From: a virus
IMG/VR virus record: IMGVR_UViG_3300002460_000195
Location: 1-21,127 of that record
DNA length: 21,127 nt
Strand: one strand, 5' to 3'
Part shown: positions 5,096 to 13,075 of the stretch, one piece after another
Layout of the letters: each line of letters opens with the position of its first letter
How positions within the stretch are numbered: position 1 is the stretch's first letter
Translations under genes and position numbers: made by a program
The notes under the pieces: model-generated
What the model was told of the DNA's origin: nothing
Databases searched by the model: none
What the model saw: the letters and a program-made list of their open reading frames with translations, nothing else

Positions 5096-5138
5096 GGAGT
5101 TTCCTGATGGCCTCGATTAGGAGTTTCCTGATGGCCTC
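5096..5138 (+). repeat. 24-bp tandem duplication of a ribosome site and start codon
   Basis: The 19-base GGAGTTTCCTGATGGCCTC is present at 5096-5114 and 5120-5138, a period of 24 bases. Each copy carries a GGAG ribosome site, a seven-base spacer and an ATG (5107 and 5131). As the period is eight codons, the two starts are in the same frame and give products differing by eight residues. This looks like a recent slippage duplication that left two working initiation sites. Confidence 0.85.
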
Positions 5139-5415
5139 TTTCGACGAATCCTACGAAGTCCGCCTTTCGCAGCAGCTAAAAGCTGAGTGGTATCGGCGCG
5201 TTCCGAACGGAGCTGGGAGCGAATTGGTTCGTCTGTTTATGACAAAAACAGTCGAACTACTAGCTGCGAATCGACACGCGCTTGTGTCGCTGCTGTACGG
5301 AAACTTTGACATCGTTCCAACCCAAGCCCCGAAAAAGGGGAAGGAATCCAATCAACCCGCGATGCAAGAATCACTATTTCCCGACCCCTCTCCTCCTTTC
5401 ACACTTCTCGGCTAG
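5107..5415 (+). CDS. small protein, possible ribbon-helix-helix DNA-binding fold
   Basis: The product is 102 residues from the ATG at 5107 or 94 from the equally good ATG at 5131; both have GGAG seven bases upstream because the start region is duplicated. From residue 9 the order is a short strand (SYEVRLSQQLK), helix (AEWYRRV), turn (PNGAGS) and helix (ELVRLFMTKTVELLAAN), which resembles the ribbon-helix-helix proteins of the CopG/Arc type, whose strand pairs bind the major groove as dimers. The C-terminal third is proline-rich and ends QESLFPDPSPPFTLLG, probably flexible. Its place just before the polymerase would suit a regulator. The fold call is a pattern impression only. Confidence 0.65.
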   Translation: MASIRSFLMASFDESYEVRLSQQLKAEWYRRVPNGAGSELVRLFMTKTVELLAANRHALVSLLYGNFDIVPTQAPKKGKESNQPAMQESLFPDPSPPFTLLG

Positions 5416-5444
5416 TTCATAAGCAGCCCCCCTGAGGCAACCGA

Positions 5445-8237
5445 GTGAAGATTAAACACGTTCCACCGATTGGCCAGCTAACAGCACGATTGGCGATTTG
5501 CGGCGAGGCGCCGGGCCGGGAGGAAGAAGCTCAAGGCATTCCATTCGTCCCGTGGGCGCCGAGCGGTGCAAAGCTGATGCAGCTCGCCCACAACGCGGGC
5601 CTCGTTCGGGCCGACATGTATTTAACCAACGTAATCAAAACCCGCCCGCCCAACAACAACATTTCGACATTTTTCTCCGAAGGGAGCTTTACAGCCCTCG
5701 GCGAACGCTATCGGCGCGAGCTGCTCGACGAACTCCAAGCAGTTGAGTCGCCAGTTGTCCTGGCCGTTGGCTACGTCGCGATGGCGGCCCTGACCACCGA
5801 ACGTCGTCCGATTCACCTCATGCGCGGGTCGCCATTAATCAACCAACAGCTCAACAAAATCATCATCCCAACCCTGCACCCGGCCGGCATCATGCGGTCG
5901 GGTCAGCATATGCAGTATCACCTAATCGAGTGGGATATTCGGAACGCCCTGGCTCTCGCAGCCGAGGGGGGAATTAGCGCCCTGCCGTCACCGAATTACG
6001 TCCTCGATCCGAGCTTTGAAACCGCCATGGCCTGGCTGGCCGAGTTGCCCAGCCTGCCTGAATTCGCCTTTGATATTGAAACCAGCAGTAACGAGCTGAC
6101 TCACATTTCGTTCACTCGTGCCCTGGACGACGTGATTTCAATTCCCCTCGGAAAATTCAACCCGGCTCAGCGGAAATCCATTCTCAACGGCATTCAGACT
6201 GCTTTGGCGGCCCCGGGGCCGCGCAAGATCACCCAAAACGGCAACTACGACACGTTCTTTCTCAAGTGGCATTGCAACATCGAAACCGATCTTTCCACCC
6301 TTGACGACGCCATGGTGGCGAACAGCGTCCTATTTCCGCAACTTGCGCCAGCAAGCGCGCCGGACGCGGCAACCGGAAAATCACTTGCAATGTTGGCCTC
6401 CTTGTGGGGCCGAGAGGTTTATTACAAAGACGACGGCGAAATCACCAAGTTTGACGGTGATTCGCTCGGCTATCAGCTCTACAATGCCAAAGACTCTGCC
6501 GTTGTTCATCGTTGCTGGCGACGCCTAAAAACCTTCCTCGACGCCGATCCGGCATTCCGCTACACTTACGACTTCACGATGGCCCGATTGCCGGCGATTC
6601 AAGCGATGCAAACTAATGGCTTTAGGGTTGACCGGCGCGGGCTCGCCCTGGCCCGCGCGGCGATTCTCGCCGAACTGACCGAGTTGAGCGCCGAACTAAA
6701 CGCCCTTGCTCAACCTCGATTGCGGCTTCAACTCGATGCCGAGCTCGACACCCTTCGCGACCTAGAAGTCAAGCGAAAAGCGGCTCGCGCCGAGGGCGCG
6801 GAAACAAAGCCGCTAACCAAGCGGATTACCGCACTCCGAACGTACCTTAGGCAATGGAGTGCGACCGGTTCCGACGGCAAGCCTGAACTCGGCGCGTGGG
6901 AATTGCCGGTGAATTCGTCCGCCAAGCTCTGTACGTATTTTTACGATTGGCTCGGTTTGCCTGAATACACTGCCGTGCGAAAAAACTCAGCCGGCGTGTC
7001 TCGGACACGGTCTGTCAACGATGTTGCGTTGACAAAGTTTCTCCGCCCGACCGAAGATCGCCCAGCCGTTGCCGAGGCGGCCCCAATCCAGAAAATCCGC
7101 GAGCGCGGGAAGCTGATTTCAACGTACATCGACATCGACTACATGCCCAACACCGGCCGGTATCAGGCGTCGTTCAACCTGCGCGGAACCTGGACGGGGC
7201 GCTACAGCAGCAGCCAGTTGTTTTTCCGGTATGGCTCGAATCAACAGAATATTCCGCCCCGGATTCGGCAGTATTACCTCCCAGACGAAGCCACCCCCTC
7301 CCGCCTACCGTTCTTCGTCGAGTACGACGGCAAACAGGCCGAGTGGGTTGTCGTTGCGCACGAAGCCAACGAGCCCCGAATGATTGAGGTCATTCAGACC
7401 CGCCGAGATCCCCACGTTGCCACCGCACAATACATGTGGGGTGTGAGTGAGGCTGCGATTGTTGCCGAAGCCAAGGCCGTTGGCAAATCGACATCGCCCG
7501 AAGTAATTGCCGCAGCTCGCGCTGCGCTTTCCAGCCGATTCCCGGAGCTCGCAGCGCCTGACCTTCCTCGCAACATGACACTTAGGCAGGGTGGCAAAAA
7601 GGACAACCACGCTGGAAACTATCGCGAAGGCCCAGAAACTTATGCGCAAGTCAATGGCGTCACTCTTCGCGAAGCTCGACTGCGGTTGTCAAGATACTCG
7701 GAGGTCGTTTATCCCGGCCTCTTGACATGGTGGGAAAACACAGACTTTCGTGTTCGGCACCAAGGCTTTCTCATCAATCCGCTCGGTCGGAAACTGCCGA
7801 TTCTCGGCCCGACCCACGGAAAGGGCGCCGAACACACGTTTAAGCAGGGCTATGCGGCAATTCCGCAATCGGTTGTTCACGACATTGCGATGATTGGCCA
7901 ATTGAGGGTTTTGGCCATGCAGCCAACTGTGTTGTTGTTGTCTGACAACCACGACAGCATCTTGGTTCAGCATTTCCTTGATCCCCGAGTTGGCCCCGAA
8001 GCCTGTTCGGAAAAGCTGCTAAGCGAAGTTAGCGCCGTCGTTTCGGCCTTGACGGTTCCGTTGTCGTCTGTCGCTGGGGAGTATGTTATTGAAATCGAGC
8101 CGAAGCTGGGACTTAATTGGGCCGACGCAAATGAGGAAAATCCGCGTGGCCTGCGCGAACTTGAGCTGACCCCCGACGGTGCATCGGCGGCAGTTTCGTG
8201 GCTTTTGGAGAACACCGCGAGGATAACCTGCGAATGA
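5445..8237 (+). CDS. DNA polymerase, family A, with N-terminal uracil-DNA-glycosylase-like domain
   Basis: The 930-residue product replicates the phage genome. Residues 15-150 match family 4 UDG motifs: GEAPGREEE (20-28), YLTNVIKTRPPNN (59-71) and TLHPAG (143-148); the cysteine of the usual KCRPP motif is threonine and no CxxC is present, so an iron-sulfur cluster is unlikely. The proofreading exonuclease has FDIET (Asp210, Glu212), NGNYD (Asp269) and YNAKD (Asp350), all conserved. The polymerase part shows TGRYSS (584-589), QNIP (601-604), motif A YDGKQAEW with Asp628, O-helix R714-K718-H722-Y726 and motif C HDS at 836-838. His722 occupies the E. coli Phe762 position and Ser838 replaces the Glu of HDE. 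The GTG start has GAGG seven bases upstream. A UDG-like domain on a phage polymerase is known from the SPO1 type. Confidence 0.93.
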   Translation: MKIKHVPPIGQLTARLAICGEAPGREEEAQGIPFVPWAPSGAKLMQLAHNAGLVRADMYLTNVIKTRPPNNNISTFFSEGSFTALGERYRRELLDELQAVESPVVLAVGYVAMAALTTERRPIHLMRGSPLINQQLNKIIIPTLHPAGIMRSGQHMQYHLIEWDIRNALALAAEGGISALPSPNYVLDPSFETAMAWLAELPSLPEFAFDIETSSNELTHISFTRALDDVISIPLGKFNPAQRKSILNGIQTALAAPGPRKITQNGNYDTFFLKWHCNIETDLSTLDDAMVANSVLFPQLAPASAPDAATGKSLAMLASLWGREVYYKDDGEITKFDGDSLGYQLYNAKDSAVVHRCWRRLKTFLDADPAFRYTYDFTMARLPAIQAMQTNGFRVDRRGLALARAAILAELTELSAELNALAQPRLRLQLDAELDTLRDLEVKRKAARAEGAETKPLTKRITALRTYLRQWSATGSDGKPELGAWELPVNSSAKLCTYFYDWLGLPEYTAVRKNSAGVSRTRSVNDVALTKFLRPTEDRPAVAEAAPIQKIRERGKLISTYIDIDYMPNTGRYQASFNLRGTWTGRYSSSQLFFRYGSNQQNIPPRIRQYYLPDEATPSRLPFFVEYDGKQAEWVVVAHEANEPRMIEVIQTRRDPHVATAQYMWGVSEAAIVAEAKAVGKSTSPEVIAAARAALSSRFPELAAPDLPRNMTLRQGGKKDNHAGNYREGPETYAQVNGVTLREARLRLSRYSEVVYPGLLTWWENTDFRVRHQGFLINPLGRKLPILGPTHGKGAEHTFKQGYAAIPQSVVHDIAMIGQLRVLAMQPTVLLLSDNHDSILVQHFLDPRVGPEACSEKLLSEVSAVVSALTVPLSSVAGEYVIEIEPKLGLNWADANEENPRGLRELELTPDGASAAVSWLLENTARITCE

Positions 8238-8263
8238 CTGAAGATAACCTGCGAATGACTGGG
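8222..8263 (+). repeat. 21-bp tandem duplication spanning the polymerase stop
   Basis: GATAACCTGCGAATGACTG occurs at 8222-8240 and 8243-8261 with a 21-base period. The first copy holds the last codons of the polymerase (Ile-Thr-Cys-Glu and TGA) and the overlapping ATG at 8234; the second repeats the ATG at 8255 in the same frame. So the polymerase end and the downstream start were copied together. Confidence 0.85.
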
Positions 8264-8326
8264 GAAGAAGCACTGAATGCGGTCGCACTGGCGTTGAGTG
8301 GGGTGAACTTCGAGGAGATAAAATGA
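8234..8326 (+). CDS. 30-residue micro-ORF between polymerase and pentapeptide protein
   Basis: The frame MTEDNLRMTGEEALNAVALA continues to LSGVNFEEIK and a TGA at 8324-8326. Both ends use ATGA overlaps, with the polymerase stop at 8235-8237 and with the next start at 8323, so it is fully embedded in the coupled operon. The N-terminal seven residues are duplicated (MTEDNLR, MTGEEAL) because of the 21-bp repeat. It is acidic and would form one amphipathic helix; its start resembles MTEDEAREEI in the next protein. It may make a real small protein or only carry ribosomes across the gap by translational coupling. Confidence 0.5.
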   Translation: MTEDNLRMTGEEALNAVALALSGVNFEEIK

Positions 8327-8733
8327 GGCCGAGGATGAGAATGACCGAGGACGAAGCTCGGGAAGAGATCACGCTTGCACGGCGCGGAAAGCGAGAAGCC
8401 CGGCTGTGCGACGCTAATTTGCAGGGGGCTGAGCTGTTCGGAACCGACTTGTCTGGAACCAACCTATACGGAGCCATTCTATTCCAAGCCAACCTACACA
8501 AGGTCGCAGGAATCATTGAAATTGGCGGGCTGGACTGGTCGCTCTATCTCATTCGAGGAGACGACGGGCCACGCATCAAAGGTGGCATCTGTCAGTGGTT
8601 TGAAACTCGAACTGAGGCTGAGGCTCACTGGATGAATCATTCCGACCAAAAACACGGCGCCCTGATGCTGGCAAAACTCGATGCTGCTTGGTTCATTGCC
8701 ACGCAGCAGGGCTGGCCGGGGACGAAAGAATGA
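8323..8733 (+). CDS. pentapeptide-repeat protein with C-terminal phage domain
   Basis: The 136-residue product has about six pentapeptide-type repeats at residues 27-57 (for example ANLQG, AELFG, TDLSG, TNLYG, AILFQ, ANLHK), which normally fold into a right-handed quadrilateral beta-helix. The C-terminal part, from GLDWSLYLIRGDDGPRIKGG to the end, resembles domains often attached to short pentapeptide stretches in phage proteins, but no enzymatic motif is visible. Long pentapeptide proteins can mimic DNA and inhibit gyrase; this run is too short to claim that. It starts in an ATGA overlap; a later in-frame ATG (MTEDEA) is possible. Its stop overlaps the next gene. Confidence 0.75.
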   Translation: MRPRMRMTEDEAREEITLARRGKREARLCDANLQGAELFGTDLSGTNLYGAILFQANLHKVAGIIEIGGLDWSLYLIRGDDGPRIKGGICQWFETRTEAEAHWMNHSDQKHGALMLAKLDAAWFIATQQGWPGTKE

Positions 8734-9161
8734 CAGCGCAAACGCAGGAACAACCAATGACGAAATCAACGAAATCGACGAAATCACCACCCGCCGAGCC
8801 ACGCGAAGCGGCGTATATTTCTCACCTCTTGACTGGCCTCAAGCACGACGCCACCAAAAATCGCCTCGATCTGGTGCCGCCGGAGCTTGTTCTGGCGGTT
8901 GGCGCCGTAATGACCTATGGCGCGGAGAAATACGACGATCACAATTGGGCTGGCGGAATGCGGTGGAGTCGCTTGATTGCGGCCGCGCTGCGACATTTGA
9001 TGGAATTCAACGCCGGGGTTGACAGTGACTCCGAATCAGGCTTGCCGCACCTTGCTCACGCGGCAACGTGTATTGGCTTTTTGATCGCATACGCGAAGAA
9101 CGGCTGGGGCGAGGACGACCGCCGTGACAGGGTTCTGCCTTTCTCGCTGGGGAAGAAATGA
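8730..9161 (+). CDS. dATP/dGTP diphosphohydrolase-like protein (DUF5664/PF18909, MazZ type)
   Basis: The 143-residue product has a poorly ordered, Lys/Ser/Thr-rich N-terminus (about 20 residues) and then a domain with family features: KHDATKNRLDLVPPELV, MTYGAEKYDDHNW, AALRHLMEF and SGLPHLAHAATCIGFLIAY. The acidic and histidine residues are the expected metal-binding helix positions. The S-2L phage relative MazZ splits dGTP or dATP to the monophosphate and pyrophosphate, shaping the dNTP pool in phages with 2-aminoadenine DNA; most relatives occur in phages without that modification. The ATG at 8730 overlaps the preceding stop. It is coupled to a deoxyribosyltransferase-like gene, pointing to nucleotide-pool control. 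Confidence 0.8.
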   Translation: MTAQTQEQPMTKSTKSTKSPPAEPREAAYISHLLTGLKHDATKNRLDLVPPELVLAVGAVMTYGAEKYDDHNWAGGMRWSRLIAAALRHLMEFNAGVDSDSESGLPHLAHAATCIGFLIAYAKNGWGEDDRRDRVLPFSLGKK

Positions 9162-9598
9162 TGAAAAAACTATCGACTGTGATATATTCCGAGCCGACAA
9201 ATTCATCGTTTGGGGTCTATTTGGCAGCGCCGTTTCAGCGGAAAGATGAAATCGCGGAGGTCGCTCGGGAGCTGCGGGGCTTGAAATATTCAGTCGTCTC
9301 AACGTGGCATGATCGGGACGAGCCCGCCGATTACACGTTTCTGGAAGCTAGGCGGTGGGCTAGGGAAGAACTCTTTGAGATCGAGCAGGCTTACCTTCTT
9401 GTTGTGTTCACTGGCGGAATTGGCCCAATGACGGGCGGAAAGGACGTGGAGCTCGGATACGCCATGGGGAAAAACATCCGAACATGCCGGGTTGGCCCCC
9501 GAGTTAACATTTTTCATTCCTTAGACCACTACATGATGTTTACGTCGCCGCAGGAGTTTGTCCAAGCAATGAATCCCAAATCATGGGGGGTCAAGTGA
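9158..9598 (+). CDS. nucleoside 2-deoxyribosyltransferase-like protein
   Basis: The 146-residue product fits the Nuc_deoxyrib_tr fold: an N-terminal strand VYLAAPF (about residues 20-26), helix, STWHDRDE, then a helix and strand EIEQAYLLVVFTGG and the key segment TGGKDVELGYAMGKNIRT with the expected catalytic Glu of the GxxxExGxA motif, and a terminal GPRVNIFHSL. Family members swap bases between deoxyribonucleosides or hydrolyse deoxynucleoside 5'-monophosphates. GGGGAAG lies before the ATG, and the start overlaps the preceding stop. Base exchange versus hydrolase activity cannot be told from sequence. Confidence 0.78.
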   Translation: MMKKLSTVIYSEPTNSSFGVYLAAPFQRKDEIAEVARELRGLKYSVVSTWHDRDEPADYTFLEARRWAREELFEIEQAYLLVVFTGGIGPMTGGKDVELGYAMGKNIRTCRVGPRVNIFHSLDHYMMFTSPQEFVQAMNPKSWGVK

Positions 9599-9798
9599 AA
9601 CCAACTCACAAAATCGGAGACGACTGGGCGCTTTGGGCACTAGTTGACAAGCGAACGCAGCGCATTTTGCGCGACGACTACGGAATGCCGTTGGTTGGGC
9701 CAACGAAAAAACCGCTACTCGAAATAATGACGTTCGGGGGGCTGGCTGATCGGGACGCGGTCGAGTTCAAGCAAGTAAAAATCGTCCCTCGCGAATGA
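9595..9798 (+). CDS. small hypothetical protein, last gene of the + strand operon
   Basis: The 67-residue product (from KPTHKIGDDWALWALVDKRT to VKIVPRE) begins at GTG 9595, which overlaps the previous TGA as GTGA and has a GGGGGG run six bases upstream; an ATG at 9583 in the same frame would add four residues but lacks a ribosome site. The sequence alternates short strands and turns and shows no known motif. It ends 10 bases before the stop of the opposing late operon. A weak hairpin (TCAGC 9803-9807, GCTGA 9814-9818) lies at the junction, without a T-run, so I do not call a terminator. Confidence 0.65.
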   Translation: MKPTHKIGDDWALWALVDKRTQRILRDDYGMPLVGPTKKPLLEIMTFGGLADRDAVEFKQVKIVPRE

Positions 9799-9808
9799 AT
9801 CGTCAGCT

Positions 9809-12800
9809 TCATTGCTGATTGAAGCCAAGCTCCAATTTGTCAAGCGCATAAACTTGGCGAGTGGCCCGAATTTCGGGATTTGCTTGCATCAGCTCCAACC
9901 GCGCCGCTCGGCGGGCGCCGTCAATGCTGCTCCAAATGAGCCGCTGCTTGACGGCCATCGGAGTGCGTTCCCAACCCGACGAAGAGATTTGCTGCTCAAG
10001 CCGCATGTAGGCGCCGCGCCCGGCCCGAAGCTGATAATCTACATATTGCTCTCCAGTCAGCTCGAAGCCGTTCCATTCGCGGCTTGGCAGCGACGGGAAG
10101 ATCTTCAGCCGCGAAAGCTCGCGGCTAACCTTGTCGTCATAGGTTGGGTTGAAATAAATCGGGCTGAACAGATCCACCCCCGCCGCCTCGCTTTTAACCT
10201 CCCTGCCCCACAAATCTACGCGCGCCGGCAGGCTTTCACGCCAGCCCGGAACGCGCTGCTGAACCCGATCAAGAATCCCCCGAACTTGTCGGAATGTTGG
10301 ATCGAGCTCTTGCCCAACAGCGTTCAGCGCGTTCGGGACAGCGAGGCCGGCCAGGTTTCCCACGAAAGTCGGCAAATACTGCATCGGGTCGGTGATAACT
10401 TCAACCAGGTTGCTCAAGCCGCGAAGCCAGGTCTTGCTCGTCAAGTTTCGCGTGATCGCCAGCCCGAACAGCGCCGTCGCCTTGGCCACTTCGCCGCTTG
10501 ACATTTGCGGGGCAAGGGTTGCCATATCGGCACTTATCCCCATAATGATTCCAAGGGGTTCCAGCCGAGCGAAGCTGAACCAGCCATCGCCTGGGCCATA
10601 ACCAGGCCCGGCCAGGTAACGCGGCAACCGAAGGCTGTATGGCTGCCAGCCTTGGGAATTGAGTGCCGCTCGTTCAGTCTGGCCCGCCGGCCCGCCACCG
10701 GTGATAAAACCCTCGCCTGCGAGGCTCCAAGTGGCGAGGCCGATCGTTGTCCCCAAAACCATTCGGCTCCACGCGCGGGACTGTTCCTGCAAGCCGGCCT
10801 GACCTAGCAGGGCTTTCCGGGTGTCCTGGAACGCCCAGGCGAGCGGCGTCCGCTCGACGGCGAATTCGACAATGTTATACGGCGTTCTTACAAACGGGAT
10901 CACGAGCTTAAGTGCCGGGTGTTCGTCAGTGGCATCCTGAACGCGCTTCATCAAGCTGCCCTTCTTTAGTGCCTTTGTCCACGTGAAGTAATCAGCAGCT
11001 CGTTTGCTAGTGATGTCAATGTCATTCGGCAAGCCCTTAACCGTGTCGATCAGGTTTTGCGCGAATCGGTTTGGGTCGAGCGAAAGGGCCTTTGCTTCGT
11101 GGCGCAGTTCGGCGGCTGCCACCAGGTCGCCGGTGAGCGCGACTTTATCAGCCTGAGCGCGCAGTTCTCGCACTGCGCCGGCTTGCTCAGCCACGCCAGT
11201 TGCCAGCGTAAGTTCGTTTGTTTTTCGGCCCCGTTCCACGGCGCGCTGAACCTCGAACAACACCCCACGCTGGGCGGCCGTCTGGTACAACTCTTGCATG
11301 TAACCGATGGACTTTGTCAGGCTGTCCTCGGCGAGCAAAAACCGGCCAGGCGCTCGCACCAACATGTTGCCGGAAGCTTGGGCGGGGAGGAGCTTTCCTT
11401 CGCCGAGGGTGTCACCAGTTAGGAGCGTGTGCCGGAACAAGCGGACGCCCTGCTTGGCTCCCTCGACAGCTCCCAACGCTCTGGCCCACACCTGCGCTCC
11501 CTCGGTTGCGATTTGCAGGGGCCGCCCGGTCGCGGCGCGACTGGCAACACGAAATACGCCAGCTCCGGCTTCCTCGGGGATACTCCAAAGCTCGGCCAAA
11601 GAAGTCGTTAGTATGTTGGTTGCGTGGGTTCGCGGATGCGACAACATTCCCCAGTTGATGGCGAAGTTGGCAATCCGCCAACTCCATTTTTTGTCCTTGA
11701 TCGCTTCAGCCCCCCCTGCCACAACCGCCAGGCGATCTTTTGAATCAGCAGCGTTGATTATGAGTGTCGCAAGATCGTCCGCCGTGCTGCTCCCACCCGC
11801 CTTCAAAACCACATCCCGAACCGCGTCGGAGCCGGGTTCCATCAACGTTTCCCAAGCCCGGAGCCCAGCGCCTTGCTCGGTTGCGCTGCCGCGAAGCGTC
11901 GCAACTAACACCCGAGCTTGATCGGCTTTGATGAACATCTGTGCTTCGACGGCCTTGCCCGCCCCTGCCCTGACTTGCCGCGAAAGCGCAAGCGCGTCGT
12001 CAAGCAGCGAACGAAGATAAAATCCGCCGGCTGCGACAACCTCCGCCGAGAACGGCGTTCCTCTGGCCTTGTTGAAAATTTCGCCCCGAATCACGTCCTC
12101 TGGTAGTCCTAACATTTCGGCCCGAGCTGCCTGCCGTTCAGCGGGTGTTCGGCGTTTGAGGTCAAAGTAACCTTTGAACTCCTTCGCCATGCGCTCCACC
12201 AACTCGCGCTGCTCGCCGGGATTGACAATGCGCGGAAATTGTGGAACTGGGGGAGCGGCCGGGCTTCCGCCCTCACCCATCAGGACTCGCTCCAGCCGTT
12301 GCGTGTGTTCGAGGGGAAGATCGGCAGCCGCTGCGACGGGCCGACTAGCCACGACCGGGACACCCAGCCTTTTCAGTTCTTGCTCAGCGATAACTTCAAG
12401 GACAGGAAAGTCGGGCCGGCTCGGCGGCAGCCCCCGAACGGCGTCAATAAGTGGATCGACGCCCAACGTGCCTGCCCGGGGCGGCTCCGGTCGCGCAGCT
12501 AACGCTCGGTTCCAAACGGCCCCGAGCCCGCGACGCAGCCCCACCAATCCCAGCCCGCTTATCGGTTCGCTGGCGATCTGAACCGCATCCGAGATTTGCG
12601 TTGCTCTGGCGAGAATCACACCAACCTTGCTAGTCGCGCTTCCAAACCTAGCCGCCGCCGCCGCCCCTCCGCTGAATGCAATACTCAACGGTGCTGCAAC
12701 GTCTTGCACGAACTCTAAGGGGTGTTGCTTGATGGCGTCGGTGAACGTTCCGCCCTTCGCAGCTTCGTACCAACGGTAGTAGCTTTGCGCGACGGCGGCG

Positions 12801-13069
12801 GGCATGTTTTTGATAACATCAACCAACACGCCCGGCCCGTGTTCGACCAGGGCTGTGCCGATTGCCTTGTAACCGTCCAACAGGTCGTCCCAATCAGCCA
12901 GGAAGTTGGCCCCAATGTTGTTCGGGTCGCGGGGCGTCGCGGCCTGGCCGGTCGGGAATGCGAGTTGCGACCGCGCCGAAACGCGGCTGAGCAACGAAAC
13001 TGGAGCATCAATCGGGCGGGCCAGCTTTTGGGCCAGCGTTGGCTCGCTGAACAGGTTGGGTTCGGTCAT
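9809..13069 (-). CDS. large internal virion / DNA-ejection protein (1086 aa)
   Basis: This is the largest product and the last of the late operon. It is rich in Ala and helices, with hydrophobic stretches at about residues 124-142 and 768-790. Recognisable blocks are NFAINWGMLSHPRTHATN (468-485) and LKLVIPFVRTPYNIVEFAVERTP from 720, a segment I associate with very large phage structural or polyvalent proteins. Residues 195-280 are proline-rich and probably linkers. I see no peptidase or transglycosylase motif. Position after the tail nozzle and two helical proteins is where podoviruses encode internal proteins that are injected with the DNA and form a trans-envelope channel; the role is inferred from that. 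AGGAGG lies 13 bases before the ATG, within the preceding gene's end. Confidence 0.75.
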   Translation of the reverse strand: MTEPNLFSEPTLAQKLARPIDAPVSLLSRVSARSQLAFPTGQAATPRDPNNIGANFLADWDDLLDGYKAIGTALVEHGPGVLVDVIKNMPAAVAQSYYRWYEAAKGGTFTDAIKQHPLEFVQDVAAPLSIAFSGGAAAAARFGSATSKVGVILARATQISDAVQIASEPISGLGLVGLRRGLGAVWNRALAARPEPPRAGTLGVDPLIDAVRGLPPSRPDFPVLEVIAEQELKRLGVPVVASRPVAAAADLPLEHTQRLERVLMGEGGSPAAPPVPQFPRIVNPGEQRELVERMAKEFKGYFDLKRRTPAERQAARAEMLGLPEDVIRGEIFNKARGTPFSAEVVAAGGFYLRSLLDDALALSRQVRAGAGKAVEAQMFIKADQARVLVATLRGSATEQGAGLRAWETLMEPGSDAVRDVVLKAGGSSTADDLATLIINAADSKDRLAVVAGGAEAIKDKKWSWRIANFAINWGMLSHPRTHATNILTTSLAELWSIPEEAGAGVFRVASRAATGRPLQIATEGAQVWARALGAVEGAKQGVRLFRHTLLTGDTLGEGKLLPAQASGNMLVRAPGRFLLAEDSLTKSIGYMQELYQTAAQRGVLFEVQRAVERGRKTNELTLATGVAEQAGAVRELRAQADKVALTGDLVAAAELRHEAKALSLDPNRFAQNLIDTVKGLPNDIDITSKRAADYFTWTKALKKGSLMKRVQDATDEHPALKLVIPFVRTPYNIVEFAVERTPLAWAFQDTRKALLGQAGLQEQSRAWSRMVLGTTIGLATWSLAGEGFITGGGPAGQTERAALNSQGWQPYSLRLPRYLAGPGYGPGDGWFSFARLEPLGIIMGISADMATLAPQMSSGEVAKATALFGLAITRNLTSKTWLRGLSNLVEVITDPMQYLPTFVGNLAGLAVPNALNAVGQELDPTFRQVRGILDRVQQRVPGWRESLPARVDLWGREVKSEAAGVDLFSPIYFNPTYDDKVSRELSRLKIFPSLPSREWNGFELTGEQYVDYQLRAGRGAYMRLEQQISSSGWERTPMAVKQRLIWSSIDGARRAARLELMQANPEIRATRQVYALDKLELGFNQQ

Positions 13070-13075
13070 TGTGTT

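Noticed and set aside
9799-9820. Bidirectional terminator at the convergent junction
   Set aside because: Only a 5-bp hairpin without a T-run on either strand.
9812-10501. Long + strand frames inside the late - strand genes, such as this 229-codon one
   Set aside because: They are antisense shadows in GC-rich coding DNA, with no ribosome sites and no recognisable motifs.
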